A program made the position numbers and the translations under genes. From assembly GCF_023517795.1 (NCBI RefSeq), contig NZ_CP082928.1:310001-374000 (forward strand): a stretch of DNA of 64,000 nucleotides, read 5' to 3'. This document shows positions 38,970-49,695 of this stretch, piece after piece. The stretch is from Pseudomonas fulva (GTDB lineage Bacteria; Pseudomonadota; Gammaproteobacteria; Pseudomonadales; Pseudomonadaceae). How positions within the stretch are numbered: position 1 is the stretch's first letter; every line of letters starts with the position of its first letter. Below the pieces are notes generated by a model. That model was given only the letters and a program-made list of their open reading frames with translations. It made no database searches and was not told the DNA's origin.

Positions 38970-39794
38970 TCACTTGGACGAGCGCTTGCGCGCAGGCTTG
39001 CCGGAATTGCCTTCCAGGCTGCGCTTGAGCAGGTCGGTAAGATCGATGACGTCGGCGCTCTTGCTCGCCGGCTTGCGCTCGCCGCCTTCCACGTCTTCGA
39101 TCTTGCCGGCCTTGGCCTTCTTCTCGACCAGTTTCATGATCTCGTCGCGGAAGGTGTCCTGATACTCGTCAGGCGTCCACTCCACGGTCATGTCGCGCAC
39201 CAGGCGCTTGGCCATGTCGCGTTCGCCCTTGCTGAGCTTGGCGCCGGTTACCGCGCTACTCAGCTCCAGGGTGTCCAGGCCGCGCACCTCATCTGGCCAG
39301 CGCAGCATCACCAGCAGCAGCGCATCGCCGTCGACCATCACCGCCGCCAGGTGCTGCTTGACGTGCAGCACCACATTGGCGAGCGCCACCTTGCCGGAAT
39401 CCTTGAGGGTCTGCTGCAGCAGGGCATAGACCTTTTCGCCGCGCTTGTCCGGCGCCAGGTAGTAAGGACGCTCGATGTTCTGTAGGGGAATGTCCTTGGC
39501 GTCGAGAAAGCCGAAGATATCGATGGTCTGGGTCGACTCCGGATGGGCGGCGCGGATCTCGTCCTCGCTGATGATCACGTAGCGGCCCTTTTCCACCTGC
39601 ACGCCCTTGGCGATGTGCTCCTTGTCGACTTCCTTGCCGGTGGCCTTGTTGACGCGCTTGTAGCCCACCGGCTCCATGCTGCGTGCATCCAGCCAGTCGA
39701 AATCGATGCCCTTGGATTCGGTCGCCGAGACCAGCGACACGGGAATGTGGACCAGCCCGAAACTGATCGCCCCTTTCCAGATTGCACGCGCCAT
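38970..39794 (-). CDS. ku: Bacterial Ku DNA end-binding protein
   Basis: A 274-residue Ku homologue that binds broken DNA ends as a ring-shaped homodimer and recruits LigD. The family start MARAIWKGAISFGLVHIPVS is at 39794, preceded by GGGAGATTC. Other landmarks are VDKEHIAKGVQVEKGRYVII, ERPYYLAPDKRGEKVYALL and VEWTPDEYQDTFRDEIMKL. The C-terminal tail is basic (KPARKRSSK), typical for DNA contact. Located 11 bp before ligD in one operon. Such systems work in stationary or stressed cells, matching the neighbouring storage and catalase genes. Confidence 0.97.
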   Translation of the reverse strand: MARAIWKGAISFGLVHIPVSLVSATESKGIDFDWLDARSMEPVGYKRVNKATGKEVDKEHIAKGVQVEKGRYVIISEDEIRAAHPESTQTIDIFGFLDAKDIPLQNIERPYYLAPDKRGEKVYALLQQTLKDSGKVALANVVLHVKQHLAAVMVDGDALLLVMLRWPDEVRGLDTLELSSAVTGAKLSKGERDMAKRLVRDMTVEWTPDEYQDTFRDEIMKLVEKKAKAGKIEDVEGGERKPASKSADVIDLTDLLKRSLEGNSGKPARKRSSK

Positions 39795-39910
39795 GTGGCG
39801 AATCTCCCGTTGATTGAATCTGTACGGGTGACTGGGCGGCGAAAACAAAAGTTTCAGTGATCCGCCGGAGGGCCCGGCGGCGACGCGGGATCGCGCCGCA
39901 GGAGGGGTCT

Positions 39911-40153
39911 CTACAGGGCGACGCCGTCGCGGTAGATCACGTCGCCGTCGATGGTGATGTCACGGATCTGGCGCAGCATGTTGTCGGCGGCGGTTTCCGC
40001 CTCGCTCTCGCACACCGAGCCCAGGGCCGGCACCCAGAGCAGCTGCACGGCAGCGCCAGCGCATTTGGGCTGGTACTCGATCAGGCCAACGTAGTGCTGG
40101 CCATCCTTCATGGCGTCCGTCCAGGCGATGCATCCCTTGAAATCGCGGAACAT
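39911..40153 (-). CDS. Hypothetical 80-residue protein upstream of ku
   Basis: A small protein (MFRDFKGCIAWTDAMKDGQH...) with no recognised domain. It has two cysteines in the body, beta-strand-like alternation and a C-terminus ITIDGDVIYRDGVAL. Codon use matches its neighbours and a GGGGAGCCCC-type ribosome site precedes the ATG at 40153, so it is likely a real gene. It is 116 bp upstream of ku on the same strand, perhaps in the same transcription unit. Function not assigned. Confidence 0.65.
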   Translation of the reverse strand: MFRDFKGCIAWTDAMKDGQHYVGLIEYQPKCAGAAVQLLWVPALGSVCESEAETAADNMLRQIRDITIDGDVIYRDGVAL

Positions 40154-40218
40154 ACGGGGCTCCCCTCATCCACCAGGTAGTGCATGAGAGCGTGACGGGG
40201 GCGAAGACGTTCCCATCT

Positions 40219-40707
40219 TCAGCGCGCACGCTTCTCCAGCCAGGCGATCAGGTGCGGCACGGTATTGAAGATGAACAGCGCCATCAGCGTGGCCAGCACC
40301 GCGGTGGCTTCGCGTCCCATGCCGATGGTGATGCCGATGGCGGCGGTCAACCAGATACCCGCGGCGGTGGTCAGGCCCTTCACTTCGGTCATCGAATCGC
40401 CCTTGATGATGGTGCCCGCGCACAGGAAGCCGATACCGGCCACCAGCCCCTGGATGACCCGGCTCATGGCGTCGTGCTCGGCGCCCATCTGCGCCGGCAC
40501 CAGCACGAACATCGCCGAGCCGATGGCCACCAGCATATGGGTGCGCACGCCAGCGGCCTTGCCGCTGGTCTCGCGCTCGAGCCCCAGCAGACCGCCCAGC
40601 AGCGCCGCCAGCAGCAGGCGCAAGGTGACCTGGGTGAACTGCTCGGGGGTACTCAGATCGGAAAATTCGTTGGCCAGGGTGGCCAATACCGCGTCCCAGA
40701 AACTCAA
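40219..40707 (-). CDS. MgtC/SapB-family inner-membrane protein
   Basis: A protein of the MgtC/SapB family with about five membrane segments. It carries the signature RLLLAALLGGLLGLERETSG, KAAGVRTHMLVAIGSAMFVL and GFLCAGTIIKG. MgtC proteins act in adaptation to low magnesium, acid and intracellular stress. Start choice: TTG at 40707 is preceded by GGAG and gives LSFWDAVLATLANEF, matching relatives (162 residues). An ATG at 40779 would add 24 residues but has no good ribosome site. It lacks the long C-terminal regulatory domain of Salmonella MgtC. Confidence 0.85.
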   Translation of the reverse strand: MSFWDAVLATLANEFSDLSTPEQFTQVTLRLLLAALLGGLLGLERETSGKAAGVRTHMLVAIGSAMFVLVPAQMGAEHDAMSRVIQGLVAGIGFLCAGTIIKGDSMTEVKGLTTAAGIWLTAAIGITIGMGREATAVLATLMALFIFNTVPHLIAWLEKRAR

Positions 40708-40918
40708 GTCGATTGCTCCAGCCTGCTCGATCAGGAAGTAAGCGCAGCGCTCCCGCCGCGCTGCTGTAATCGACCCCATAAGCAGGTAGAGGTTTGGCTT
40801 TTTTGACGGCGTACCGCTGGGCGAAAAACCTGAACGCCGTGCAACGCCGGCCAGTCAGCTGTCATGACAGGCGAGCACGCCGCCCCGCGCCACAAGCGCA
40901 CGACGAAAAGAGGTTCGG

Positions 40919-41137
40919 ATGTCCAGAAATCACTACTTTCTCGTCAGCTACAGGCTTGGCAAGCAGAAGAAATCCACCGAGGTGCAGGCCGGTGCCTCGG
41001 TGCTGACGCCCGAGCAGGCTCGTTATCACATCGAATCGCTGCACAGCAGCGAACTGCCCAGTGAGATTACCGATATCGAGGTCAAGCCTCTGGGTGATTC
41101 GAACGAGCAGGAACCCGGTCAACAACGGCAGACCTGA
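40919..41137 (+). CDS. Hypothetical 72-residue protein
   Basis: A small polar protein (MSRNHYFLVSYRLGKQKKST...), with AAGAGG ahead of the ATG. It has no signal or membrane segment and no known domain. It is followed 8 bp later by a Rossmann-like protein and then a small membrane protein, a plausible three-gene operon. Function unknown. Confidence 0.65.
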   Translation: MSRNHYFLVSYRLGKQKKSTEVQAGASVLTPEQARYHIESLHSSELPSEITDIEVKPLGDSNEQEPGQQRQT

Positions 41138-41145
41138 GCCCGATC

Positions 41146-41724
41146 ATGAGCGACCTACGCCCCATCGACAAAATCGCCCTCTACGGTGCGCCGGACCGGG
41201 TCACCGATGCCCTGCAGGACGTGCTGCTGGAGCGCGGCCTGCAGGTGGTGGTGATCGTCGATGACCCGAGCGACATCGCCGCGCGCCCAGGCCTCGCGGC
41301 CAAGAGCGGTACGCCGCTGCAGGCCGACAGCGTGGCACGCAGCGTCGCCGGCATGGACGCGGTGATCGTCGTGTTGAATAGCCGACAGCTGCGCATCGAG
41401 GGATTCGAACGCACCTACGACGCGATCATCGCCCTGCTCGAGGGATTGCCCACGGCGGGCGTGGAGCGCCTGCTGCTGATCGGCGAACACGGCTGGCTGG
41501 ATCGCGACGACGGCCTGCCGGCCGACAAGCTCGAACACCTGCAGCACAGCCTGCACAAGTCGCCGCTGGCGTGGACGCTCGTCGAAGCGCCCGGCACAGA
41601 GCCAAATGCATTCATGACGCTGCAACACTATGCCTGCAGCGTGATAGACCAATGCCTGCAGGGGACGAGCGTCAAACAGCGTTTGCACGTCGACTCTCGC
41701 CCGCAGGCCGAGGAGGCCCCATGA
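41146..41724 (+). CDS. NAD(P)-binding Rossmann-like protein (NmrA-type)
   Basis: A 192-residue protein resembling small NAD(P)H-binding, atypical SDR proteins: an N-terminal strand IDKIALYGAPDRVTDALQDV, then VVIVDDPSDIAARPGLAAKS, MDAVIVVLNSRQL and VERLLLIGEHGWLDRDDGL. The glycine-rich nucleotide loop is degenerate (YGAPDRV instead of GxxGxxG) and no catalytic YxxxK is seen, so it may sense rather than turn over a substrate. Its stop overlaps the next gene by 4 bp. Confidence 0.75.
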   Translation: MSDLRPIDKIALYGAPDRVTDALQDVLLERGLQVVVIVDDPSDIAARPGLAAKSGTPLQADSVARSVAGMDAVIVVLNSRQLRIEGFERTYDAIIALLEGLPTAGVERLLLIGEHGWLDRDDGLPADKLEHLQHSLHKSPLAWTLVEAPGTEPNAFMTLQHYACSVIDQCLQGTSVKQRLHVDSRPQAEEAP

Positions 41725-41969
41725 GTCCTGAAAGCTATATCCTGTTGATGATTTCCGGCTGGTTACTGGTATCGGCGGCCATGCTCTGGGGCATGCTGCG
41801 CCTGCTCAACCGTTACCAGCTCGAAGCCCAGCTGGCCGAAGAATTCCCCGCCCTGCCCGCCTCGCCGAGCGATCCGGTATGGCGTCGCCAGCATGCACCG
41901 CGCCGCGCCAAATTGCGCGCCCGTGCCCAGCGTACCTGCCAGCAGCATGCGCATGTGCTGATGAGCTAA
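41721..41969 (+). CDS. Small hypothetical membrane protein
   Basis: An 82-residue protein with one N-terminal membrane segment (SYILLMISGWLLVSAAMLWG, residues about 5-24), then an arginine-rich, soluble tail. ATGA overlap with the preceding gene fixes the start, and AGGAGG lies just upstream. No domain is recognised. Probably a single-pass inner-membrane protein; function unknown. Confidence 0.7.
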   Translation: MSPESYILLMISGWLLVSAAMLWGMLRLLNRYQLEAQLAEEFPALPASPSDPVWRRQHAPRRAKLRARAQRTCQQHAHVLMS

Positions 41970-42041
41970 GAATCAGTTGACGATTTTTAGGCAACGTTGA
42001 AGAGGCAGCTATAAGGCAGAAGCGGCCGTCACTGATCCAGT

Positions 42042-42181
42042 GTGGGAGCGGGCCATGCCCGCGAAAAATCACGGGCATGGACTAGCCACGTAGGGTGGAT
42101 GACGCTCTTTTCATCCACCGTTGCGATCACGAAGCGGTGGACGGATGAAGCGTCGTCCACCCTACAAATGTCCGCTCCCGC
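42042..42181. repeat. REP element enclosing a long inverted repeat
   Basis: In the 313-bp gap after 41969, a REP (GTGGGAGCGGGCCATGCCCG) starts at 42042 and a reverse-type REP end (CCGCTCCCGCC) lies at 42171-42181. Between them, 42090-42120 and 42135-42165 form nearly matching 31-nt inverted arms (GTAGGGTGGATGACGC... / ...GCGTCGTCCACCCTAC) with a 14-nt loop. The rest of the gap is unremarkable until the katE terminator. Confidence 0.8.
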
Positions 42182-42242
42182 CAATTTGCAGGCAAAGCGC
42201 TGAAATCGGCCGAACGATTGTGAAAAGCTTCTGACACCCAGC

Positions 42243-42279
42243 TGAAAGCCCCTGCACCTCGCGGTACAGGGGCTTTTTC
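42243..42279. terminator. Bidirectional terminator between 41969 and katE
   Basis: A strong hairpin (AAAGCCCCTG, 12-nt loop, CAGGGGCTTT) followed by a T run on the plus strand. It lies just after the katE stop at 42283 (minus strand) and can end transcription from both sides. A short run of A's at its left gives a weaker T tail in the katE direction. Confidence 0.8.
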
Positions 42280-42282
42280 ACG

Positions 42283-44421
<2,139 letters not shown>

Positions 44422-44616
44422 CAGTCATCTCCTCGCAGTGGTATCGCCCGCCAGATCGACTGATCGGGGGCAACAGCGTCCGCCGCGCTCAGGCAGGCGC
44501 GGCTTGGACGTGTGGACGCCTCAGGAATGTGAGGCCGCAAGCGGAGGGACGTTCGGGTTATTTAGCGAAGCGGTGCCCGGCAACAGGACGGACGGCAGGC
44601 AACCTGGTGGCGCAAA

Positions 44617-44652
44617 GCAAAAAGCCCGGCATGCGCGAGGCATGCCGGGCTC
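44617..44652 (-). terminator. Rho-independent terminator of glgP
   Basis: An 11-bp perfect stem (GCCCGGCATGC at 44624-44634 with its complement at 44640-44650) followed, on the minus strand, by TTTTTGC. It lies 18 bp beyond the glgP stop. The 248-bp gap 44422-44669 otherwise holds the katE promoter region and no gene. Confidence 0.85.
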
Positions 44653-44669
44653 TGCTCGTTGCCTATCGG

Positions 44670-47126
44670 TCAGCCGTCGAGGCCGCCCACGTTCCAGATC
44701 TCCTTGGCGTACTCGCGAATGGTGCGGTCCGAGGAAAACCAGCCGGTACGGGCGGTGTTGAGCACCGCCGCCTGCCACCAGCGGTCCGGCGTGCGCCAGA
44801 GGATGTCGACCTTGCGCTGCGCCTCCCAGTAGGCCTGGAAGTCCGCACAGACCAGGAAGCGATCATGGGCCAGCAGGCCATCGATCAGGCCCGTGTAGCG
44901 GCCCGGGTCGTCCGGCGAGAACACCCCGGAGCGAATCGCCTCCAGGGCCCCCGCCAGCCGCTCGGAGGCGGCCACCTCGGCGCTCATGTTCAGGTCACGG
45001 CGCGAGCGCGCGGCGACCTGCTGGGCGGTCATGCCGAAGATGAACATGTTCTCGCGGCCGATCTGCTCGGACATCTCCACGTTGGCGCCATCCAGGGTGC
45101 CGATGGTCAGCGCGCCGTTGAGGGCGAACTTCATGTTGCTGGTGCCGGAGGCTTCCAGCCCGGCGGTGGAGATCTGCTCGGAGAGATCCGCCGCCGGGAT
45201 GATCACCTCGGCCAGGCTGACGTTGTAGTTGGGGATGAACACCACCTTGAGCAGCCCGCGCAGGGTCGGGTCGGCGTTGACGGTGCGGCTGATGTCGTTG
45301 GCCAGCTTGATGATCAGCTTGGCCTGGTGATAGCTGGCCGCGGCCTTGCCGGCGAAGATCTTCACCCGCGGTGCCCAGTCGGTGGCCGGGTCGTTGCGCA
45401 TCGCCTGGTACAGCGCCACGGTGTGCAGCAGGTTGAGCAACTGACGCTTGTATTCGTGGATGCGCTTGACCTGCACGTCGAAGATCGCTTGGGTATCCAG
45501 GCTGATGCCCATGCGCTCGCGCACCAGCTCGGCCAGGGCGCGCTTGGCGTGCTGGCGCTGGGCAGCGAACTGCTTGCGGAACGACGATTTGGCGGCGAAC
45601 GGCTCGAGCGAGCGCAGGGTGGTCTCCGGCGTGTCGAGCACGCCCTCGCCCAGGGCGCCGACCAGCAGCTCGGTCAGTTGCGGATTGGACTGGTACAGCC
45701 AGCGGCGAAAGGTCACGCCGTTGGTCTTGTTGTTGATGCGCTCCGGGTACAGGCGATGGAAGTCGCTGAACACGCTCTTGCGCATCAGGTTGGTATGCAG
45801 CGCCGAGACGCCGTTGATGCTGTGCGAGCCGAGGAAGGCCAGGTTGCCCATGCGCACGCGGCGGCCATTGTCCTCGTCGATCAGCGAAATGGAGCGCAGC
45901 AGGTCGAAGTCGTGGATGTCCTTGGCGCGCAGCGAATCGATGTGGTAGGCGTTGATCAGGTAGATGATCTGCATGTGCCGTGGCAGCAGGCGTTCCATCA
46001 ACGACACCGGCCAGGACTCCAGGGCCTCGGGCAGCAGGGTGTGGTTGGTATAGGACAGGGTCGCGGTGGTCAGTTTCCAGGCTTCGAACCATTCCAGGCG
46101 GTACACGTCGACCAGCAGGCGCATCAGCTCGGCCACGGCGATCGCCGGGTGGGTGTCGTTGAGCTGGATGGCGACGCGGTCGGGCAGCGAATGAATGTCG
46201 AGATTCAGCTCCAGGTGCCGGGCGATCAGGTCCTGCAGCGACGCCGAAACGAAGAAGAACTCCTGGCGCAGGCGCAGTTCCTGGCCGGCTTCGGTGCTGT
46301 CCGCCGGGTAGAGCACCCGGGAAATGCTCTCGGCCTTGACCACGTCAGCCACGGCGCCGAAGTGGTCACCGGCATTGAAGCGCTCCAGCTGCAGGTCTTC
46401 CTCGGCGCGGGCACGCCACAGGCGCAGGGTGTTGACGCTGGAATGACGCCAGCCGACCACCGGGGTGTCATAGGCGATGGCGCGCACCTGTTCGTTGGGG
46501 TGCCATTCGTGACGGGACACCTCGGCCGAATCGGCCAGGTTCACCACGCTGCCGCCGAAGCCGACGCTGTAGCTCACCTCCGGGCGCTCGAACTCCCAGG
46601 GATTCCCGAAATCCAGCCAGGTCTCGGTGTGCTCCTGCTGCCAGCCGTCGACCACCACCTGGCGGAACAGGCCGTGCTCGTAGCGAATGCCGTAGCCGTG
46701 GGCGGCGATGTTGAGGGTCGCCATGCTTTCCATGAAGCAGGCAGCCAGGCGGCCCAGGCCACCGTTGCCGAGGGCGGCATCGGGCTCCAGGTTGCGAATC
46801 TGCTCGAAATCCACGTCCAGCTGCGCCAGCGCTTCGCGGGCGGTGTCCAGCAGGCCGAGGTTGCTGAGGTTGTCGACCAGCAGGCGGCCGATCAGGAACT
46901 CCAGCGAAAGGTAGTAGACGCGTTTCTGTTCCTGGCGATCGACCTGCAGGGAGGCGTCTTCCCAGTGGTCGATCAGGTGGTCGCGAGCCGCCAGGGCGAC
47001 CGCCTCGAACCAGTCGTGGGCAAAGGCGTTGCCCGGGTCCTTGCCCACCGAATACCTGAGCTTGGCCAGGATCAGTTGTTTGAAAGTATCGACGTTGTCT
47101 GTTGCTTTCACTGCTTCCTCGGCCAT
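44670..47126 (-). CDS. glgP: Glycogen/maltodextrin phosphorylase GlgP
   Basis: GT35 phosphorylase of 818 residues that releases glucose 1-phosphate from alpha-1,4-glucan ends with inorganic phosphate. The N-terminus carries YYLSLEFLIGRLLVDNLSNL and PDAALGNGGLGRLAACFMES. The PLP Schiff-base lysine is Lys666 in EASGTSNMKFALNGALTIGT. Length and order match bacterial GlgP, with no regulatory N-terminal serine. A DUF2513 gene lies 19 bp upstream on the same strand. It completes the breakdown side of the glucan network, away from the other glg genes. Confidence 0.97.
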   Translation of the reverse strand: MAEEAVKATDNVDTFKQLILAKLRYSVGKDPGNAFAHDWFEAVALAARDHLIDHWEDASLQVDRQEQKRVYYLSLEFLIGRLLVDNLSNLGLLDTAREALAQLDVDFEQIRNLEPDAALGNGGLGRLAACFMESMATLNIAAHGYGIRYEHGLFRQVVVDGWQQEHTETWLDFGNPWEFERPEVSYSVGFGGSVVNLADSAEVSRHEWHPNEQVRAIAYDTPVVGWRHSSVNTLRLWRARAEEDLQLERFNAGDHFGAVADVVKAESISRVLYPADSTEAGQELRLRQEFFFVSASLQDLIARHLELNLDIHSLPDRVAIQLNDTHPAIAVAELMRLLVDVYRLEWFEAWKLTTATLSYTNHTLLPEALESWPVSLMERLLPRHMQIIYLINAYHIDSLRAKDIHDFDLLRSISLIDEDNGRRVRMGNLAFLGSHSINGVSALHTNLMRKSVFSDFHRLYPERINNKTNGVTFRRWLYQSNPQLTELLVGALGEGVLDTPETTLRSLEPFAAKSSFRKQFAAQRQHAKRALAELVRERMGISLDTQAIFDVQVKRIHEYKRQLLNLLHTVALYQAMRNDPATDWAPRVKIFAGKAAASYHQAKLIIKLANDISRTVNADPTLRGLLKVVFIPNYNVSLAEVIIPAADLSEQISTAGLEASGTSNMKFALNGALTIGTLDGANVEMSEQIGRENMFIFGMTAQQVAARSRRDLNMSAEVAASERLAGALEAIRSGVFSPDDPGRYTGLIDGLLAHDRFLVCADFQAYWEAQRKVDILWRTPDRWWQAAVLNTARTGWFSSDRTIREYAKEIWNVGGLDG

Positions 47127-47145
47127 TGCAGGTTCGCTCCCTGAA

Positions 47146-47544
47146 TCAGTTGTAGACGTGGCCGTTATGACCCTCTTCGCTACCGCGACTGGCGAACAGC
47201 ATGGAGTCGGCGGTCGGCGCGTTCTTCAGCCCTTCATAGGTGATGCCACCGGCACGAGCCTGCAGATAGGCCTTCTTGGCTTCCCACAGCGCCTCCTCGC
47301 GAATGCCGTCGAGCAGGTCGTGACCGGTCAGGGTCAGGCCGTTGGCGATGGAAACCGGCGCGCCATTCCAGGGATGGTGCTGGGAGCACTCGATCAGGTT
47401 GGCCTGGCACATCAGATGAATATGGTAGCTGACCGATTCGGCGCTGTGCTCGCCGACCTGCTGCGGGTAGAAGTGGTGTCCGGTTTCCAGTGCTTCGATC
47501 TGCAGCAGCAGTTCACGGATCAGTTCCCAATCGCGTTTCATCAT
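47146..47544 (-). CDS. DUF2513 protein
   Basis: A 132-residue DUF2513 protein: MMKRDWELIRELLLQIEALE, then YHIHLMCQANLIE and LTLTGHDLLDGIREEALWEA. The arrangement, a short helix-turn-helix-like start, a YHIHLL motif and a wing-like LTxxGHDFL, suggests a winged-helix DNA-binding or phage-type regulatory protein. It lies 19 bp before glgP and may be in its operon. The preceding ribosome site is AAGGAG. A regulatory role towards glgP is possible but not shown. Confidence 0.85.
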   Translation of the reverse strand: MMKRDWELIRELLLQIEALETGHHFYPQQVGEHSAESVSYHIHLMCQANLIECSQHHPWNGAPVSIANGLTLTGHDLLDGIREEALWEAKKAYLQARAGGITYEGLKNAPTADSMLFASRGSEEGHNGHVYN

Positions 47545-47756
47545 TGATCTCCTTGAATGAGGTTAGGTGGCCGGGGGACGCATGCCAGAGCTTGGCGCCC
47601 CTGCCACGGGCACTTAGCAATGAGTCCGGCACCGGCGACAGAGTTCAATGCGTCTGCCGAATTGCCGACGACCACTCATCCAGCCCTCTGAACTCGACGC
47701 CGTGGCGCCCTGCCCCATGGGTATCGACCCATGCCATTGCTGACCAGGAGACCGAC

Positions 47757-48134
47757 ATGCCACGTGGAAGCAAAGACAAGTACACCGCAGCCCAGAAGCG
47801 CAAGGCAGCGGCCATCGAATCCAGCTACGAGGACCGCGGCATCGCGCAAGACGAGGCCCGTGCCCGGGCCTGGGCGACCGTCAACAAACAGTCCGGGGGC
47901 GGCGAACGTGCCGGCGGCTCGGGGCGGCAGACCAGCGCCAAACAGAAGAGCAGCGCCCGCCAGGATTCTGCCCGTCAGGCAGCGGCCAGCCGCCGCGGTG
48001 AGACCCATCCCAACCGCCCACTGGACGAGCAGAGCAAGCAGGAGTTGCTGCGCCTGGCGCGTGCCCGCCAGATCAGCGGGCGCTCGACGATGCGCAAGGC
48101 CGAGCTGCTCAGCGCCCTGAAGAAAGCCTCTTGA
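47757..48134 (+). CDS. Small basic protein with Rho-N/SAP-like C-terminus
   Basis: A 125-residue basic protein. The N-terminal half (MPRGSKDKYTAAQKRKAAAI, then EDEARARAWATVNKQSGGG-like sequence) resembles plasmid-stabilisation and stress-associated small proteins. The centre is a Ser/Gln/Arg/Ala-rich linker. The C-terminal 40 residues (EQSKQELLRLARARQISGRS, then MRKAELLSALKKA) match a Rho N-terminal/SAP-like helical motif that binds nucleic acid. Start at 47757 follows AGGAGACCGAC. It precedes a small membrane protein. Function unknown; a stress-inducible nucleic-acid binder is plausible. Confidence 0.8.
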   Translation: MPRGSKDKYTAAQKRKAAAIESSYEDRGIAQDEARARAWATVNKQSGGGERAGGSGRQTSAKQKSSARQDSARQAAASRRGETHPNRPLDEQSKQELLRLARARQISGRSTMRKAELLSALKKAS

Positions 48135-48145
48135 TGGGAGTTTCC

Positions 48146-48403
48146 ATGCCCGCACACGACAGCAACGACAGTTCCGCCAACCTGGCGCCCCTGGAACGGG
48201 TGATTTCCATCGCCGGTGGCGCACTGCTGATTCGCAAGGGGCTGGCCATTGGCGGCGTGTTCGGCCTGACCGACATCGCCGCCGGTGCGCTGGGCATCTT
48301 CCGCGGCGTGACCGGCATCTGCCCGGCGAAACGGCGCATGGCCGCCCGTGGCAAGGCCGCCACGCTCAAGCGCCTACCACCGCCACGGCGCCTGCTGGAC
48401 TAA
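48146..48403 (+). CDS. DUF2892/YgaP-type small membrane protein
   Basis: An 85-residue protein with two short hydrophobic segments (ERVISIAGGALLIRKGLAIG and FGLTDIAAGALGIFRGVTGI) separated by a Gly-rich turn, then CPAKRRMA and a basic tail. This fits DUF2892. The ATG at 48146 is preceded by GGGAG. It starts 11 bp after the previous gene, so the two are probably co-expressed. No specific function is known. Confidence 0.8.
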   Translation: MPAHDSNDSSANLAPLERVISIAGGALLIRKGLAIGGVFGLTDIAAGALGIFRGVTGICPAKRRMAARGKAATLKRLPPPRRLLD

Positions 48404-48447
48404 GATCCGGCGGCTCAGCTGGGCGGATTCAACCGCTCGAGAACCGG

Positions 48448-48478
48448 GTGGGAGGGGCTTTGGCCGCGAGCTCTTTAC
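48448..48478. repeat. Single REP element
   Basis: GTGGGAGGGGCTTTGGCCGC, followed by GAGCTC, is a typical Pseudomonas REP with a short dyad (GGCTTTGGCC). It lies in the 155-bp gap between convergent small genes at 48403 and 48559. Confidence 0.75.
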
Positions 48479-48558
48479 GCCTGGCCAGGCACGATCGAGG
48501 CAAAAGCGGATCGCCGCCCGCCCCCCTGCCACAAAAGTGCCGTGCCTACCGTCTGCGT

Positions 48559-48951
48559 CTAGCGGTAGGAGCAGATCATCGCCAGGAACTGGTTCTCGGT
48601 GCTGGTGCCATGGGGCGCGGCTTCGTCCCAGAGCAGCAACTCGCCGTTGTAGTAGGCGAAATACAAAGCGCCGTCCTGATCATCGCGCTTGGCGAAACCG
48701 CACACCGCCGGGTCTTCGCCGGCCGCGTTGGCCGCCGTGCCGAACAGGGTGTCGAATTCGACCCCACCGGAATCGATGGCAGTGAACAGGCTGGCTTTGG
48801 CCGCCTCGATATCGGCATCACTCGGTGTGACCTGCACCCGGGTCGGGTTGCTCTTGCCGGTCACCGGCGCCTGCAGCGCCGGCGGCTTGCCGGGCGCACT
48901 GCAGCCGACCAATAGCAACAGCGCGGCGAACCCCGCCATCAAGCTCTTCAT
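48559..48951 (-). CDS. Hypothetical lipoprotein
   Basis: A 130-residue lipoprotein. Signal peptide MKSLMAGFAALLLLVGC ends in the lipobox LVGC with Cys17 lipidated. The mature protein is SAPGKPPALQAPVTGKSN onward, ending in QFLAMICSYR. No known domain is recognised; the body has two cysteines that could form a disulphide (CGFAKRDD and MICSYR). I chose the ATG at 48951 because the longer frame upstream adds no signal-like residues. Alone in its transcription unit, convergent with the small membrane protein. Confidence 0.75.
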   Translation of the reverse strand: MKSLMAGFAALLLLVGCSAPGKPPALQAPVTGKSNPTRVQVTPSDADIEAAKASLFTAIDSGGVEFDTLFGTAANAAGEDPAVCGFAKRDDQDGALYFAYYNGELLLWDEAAPHGTSTENQFLAMICSYR

Positions 48952-49100
48952 GTCTTCCCCCCTGATGACTGATCGATGCCGCGTAACCATCACAGGCGGC
49001 GTCGCATTGTATGCCAGATGGGTGCCGGCGAGGTGATCGGCGCCCATTGCAGGCCACTCACCGGCGCCCTGCTCTGCCGCTTTGGCTGGCATCGACCGGA

Positions 49101-49112
49101 TTGGCGCGCTAA
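49101..49112. promoter_or_regulatory. OhrR-like operator candidate at the ohrR promoter
   Basis: TTGGCGCGCTAA, immediately followed by ATTGCGCC, resembles the two TTGCGCACTAA sites near ohr. It lies about 36 bp upstream of the ohrR start and would allow autorepression. Confidence 0.4.
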
Positions 49113-49147
49113 ATTGCGCCCTCGCCCGCCCTCATCCCGGAGCCTCC

Positions 49148-49597
49148 ATGACCACCGACGACACCTGCGCCGATCTGCTGCTCGACAACCAGGTGTGCTT
49201 CGCCCTGCATTCGACCTCGCTGATGATGACCAAGGTCTACAAGCCGCTGCTCAAGAAGCTCGGCCTGACCTATCCGCAGTACCTGGCGATGCTGGTATTG
49301 TGGGAAGGCGACGGCATTACCGTGAGCGAGATCAGTGCGCGCCTGCTCACCGACCCCGGCTCGCTGACGCCGCTGCTCAAGCGCCTGGAAGCCGAGGGGT
49401 TGATCGACCGCAAGCGCAGCAGCAGCGACGAGCGCGTGGTGCACCTGCACCTCACCGACAAAGGCCGCGCCCTGCACGCCGAAGCCCGGCAGATCCCCGG
49501 CTGCATTCTCGATGCCAGCGCCCAGACGGCCGAGCGCCTGGCCAAGCTCACCGCCCAGCTGACCGCCCTGCGCAAGCAGTTGCAGGACAGCCTCTGA
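49148..49597 (+). CDS. ohrR: Organic hydroperoxide-sensing MarR repressor OhrR
   Basis: A 149-residue MarR-family repressor. The N-terminal peroxide-sensing Cys17 lies in [20 protein letters not shown], the position of the reactive cysteine in OhrR. The winged helix is [20 protein letters not shown] and [20 protein letters not shown]. Oxidation of Cys17 by organic hydroperoxides releases DNA. The target ohr follows 191 bp downstream on the same strand. A related 12-bp site upstream of the gene suggests autoregulation. Start at 49148 follows GGAGCCTCC. Confidence 0.95.
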   Translation: MTTDDTCADLLLDNQVCFALHSTSLMMTKVYKPLLKKLGLTYPQYLAMLVLWEGDGITVSEISARLLTDPGSLTPLLKRLEAEGLIDRKRSSSDERVVHLHLTDKGRALHAEARQIPGCILDASAQTAERLAKLTAQLTALRKQLQDSL

Positions 49598-49695
49598 GCA
49601 CGTGCGTGCAATCGACAGCTAACCATCCGGGTCTACACTGAGCCTCACTCGAGGATGCCGGTCTCGCCCGCTTGCGATTTTCCTCGAAAAATACC

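Noticed and set aside
36520..39162. 880-codon plus-strand frame opposite ligD and ku
   Set aside because: Antisense shadow of clearly identified genes; composition is frame-shifted Ala/Arg/Leu-rich.
44529..47144. 871-codon plus-strand frame opposite glgP
   Set aside because: Antisense shadow of glycogen phosphorylase; no domain.
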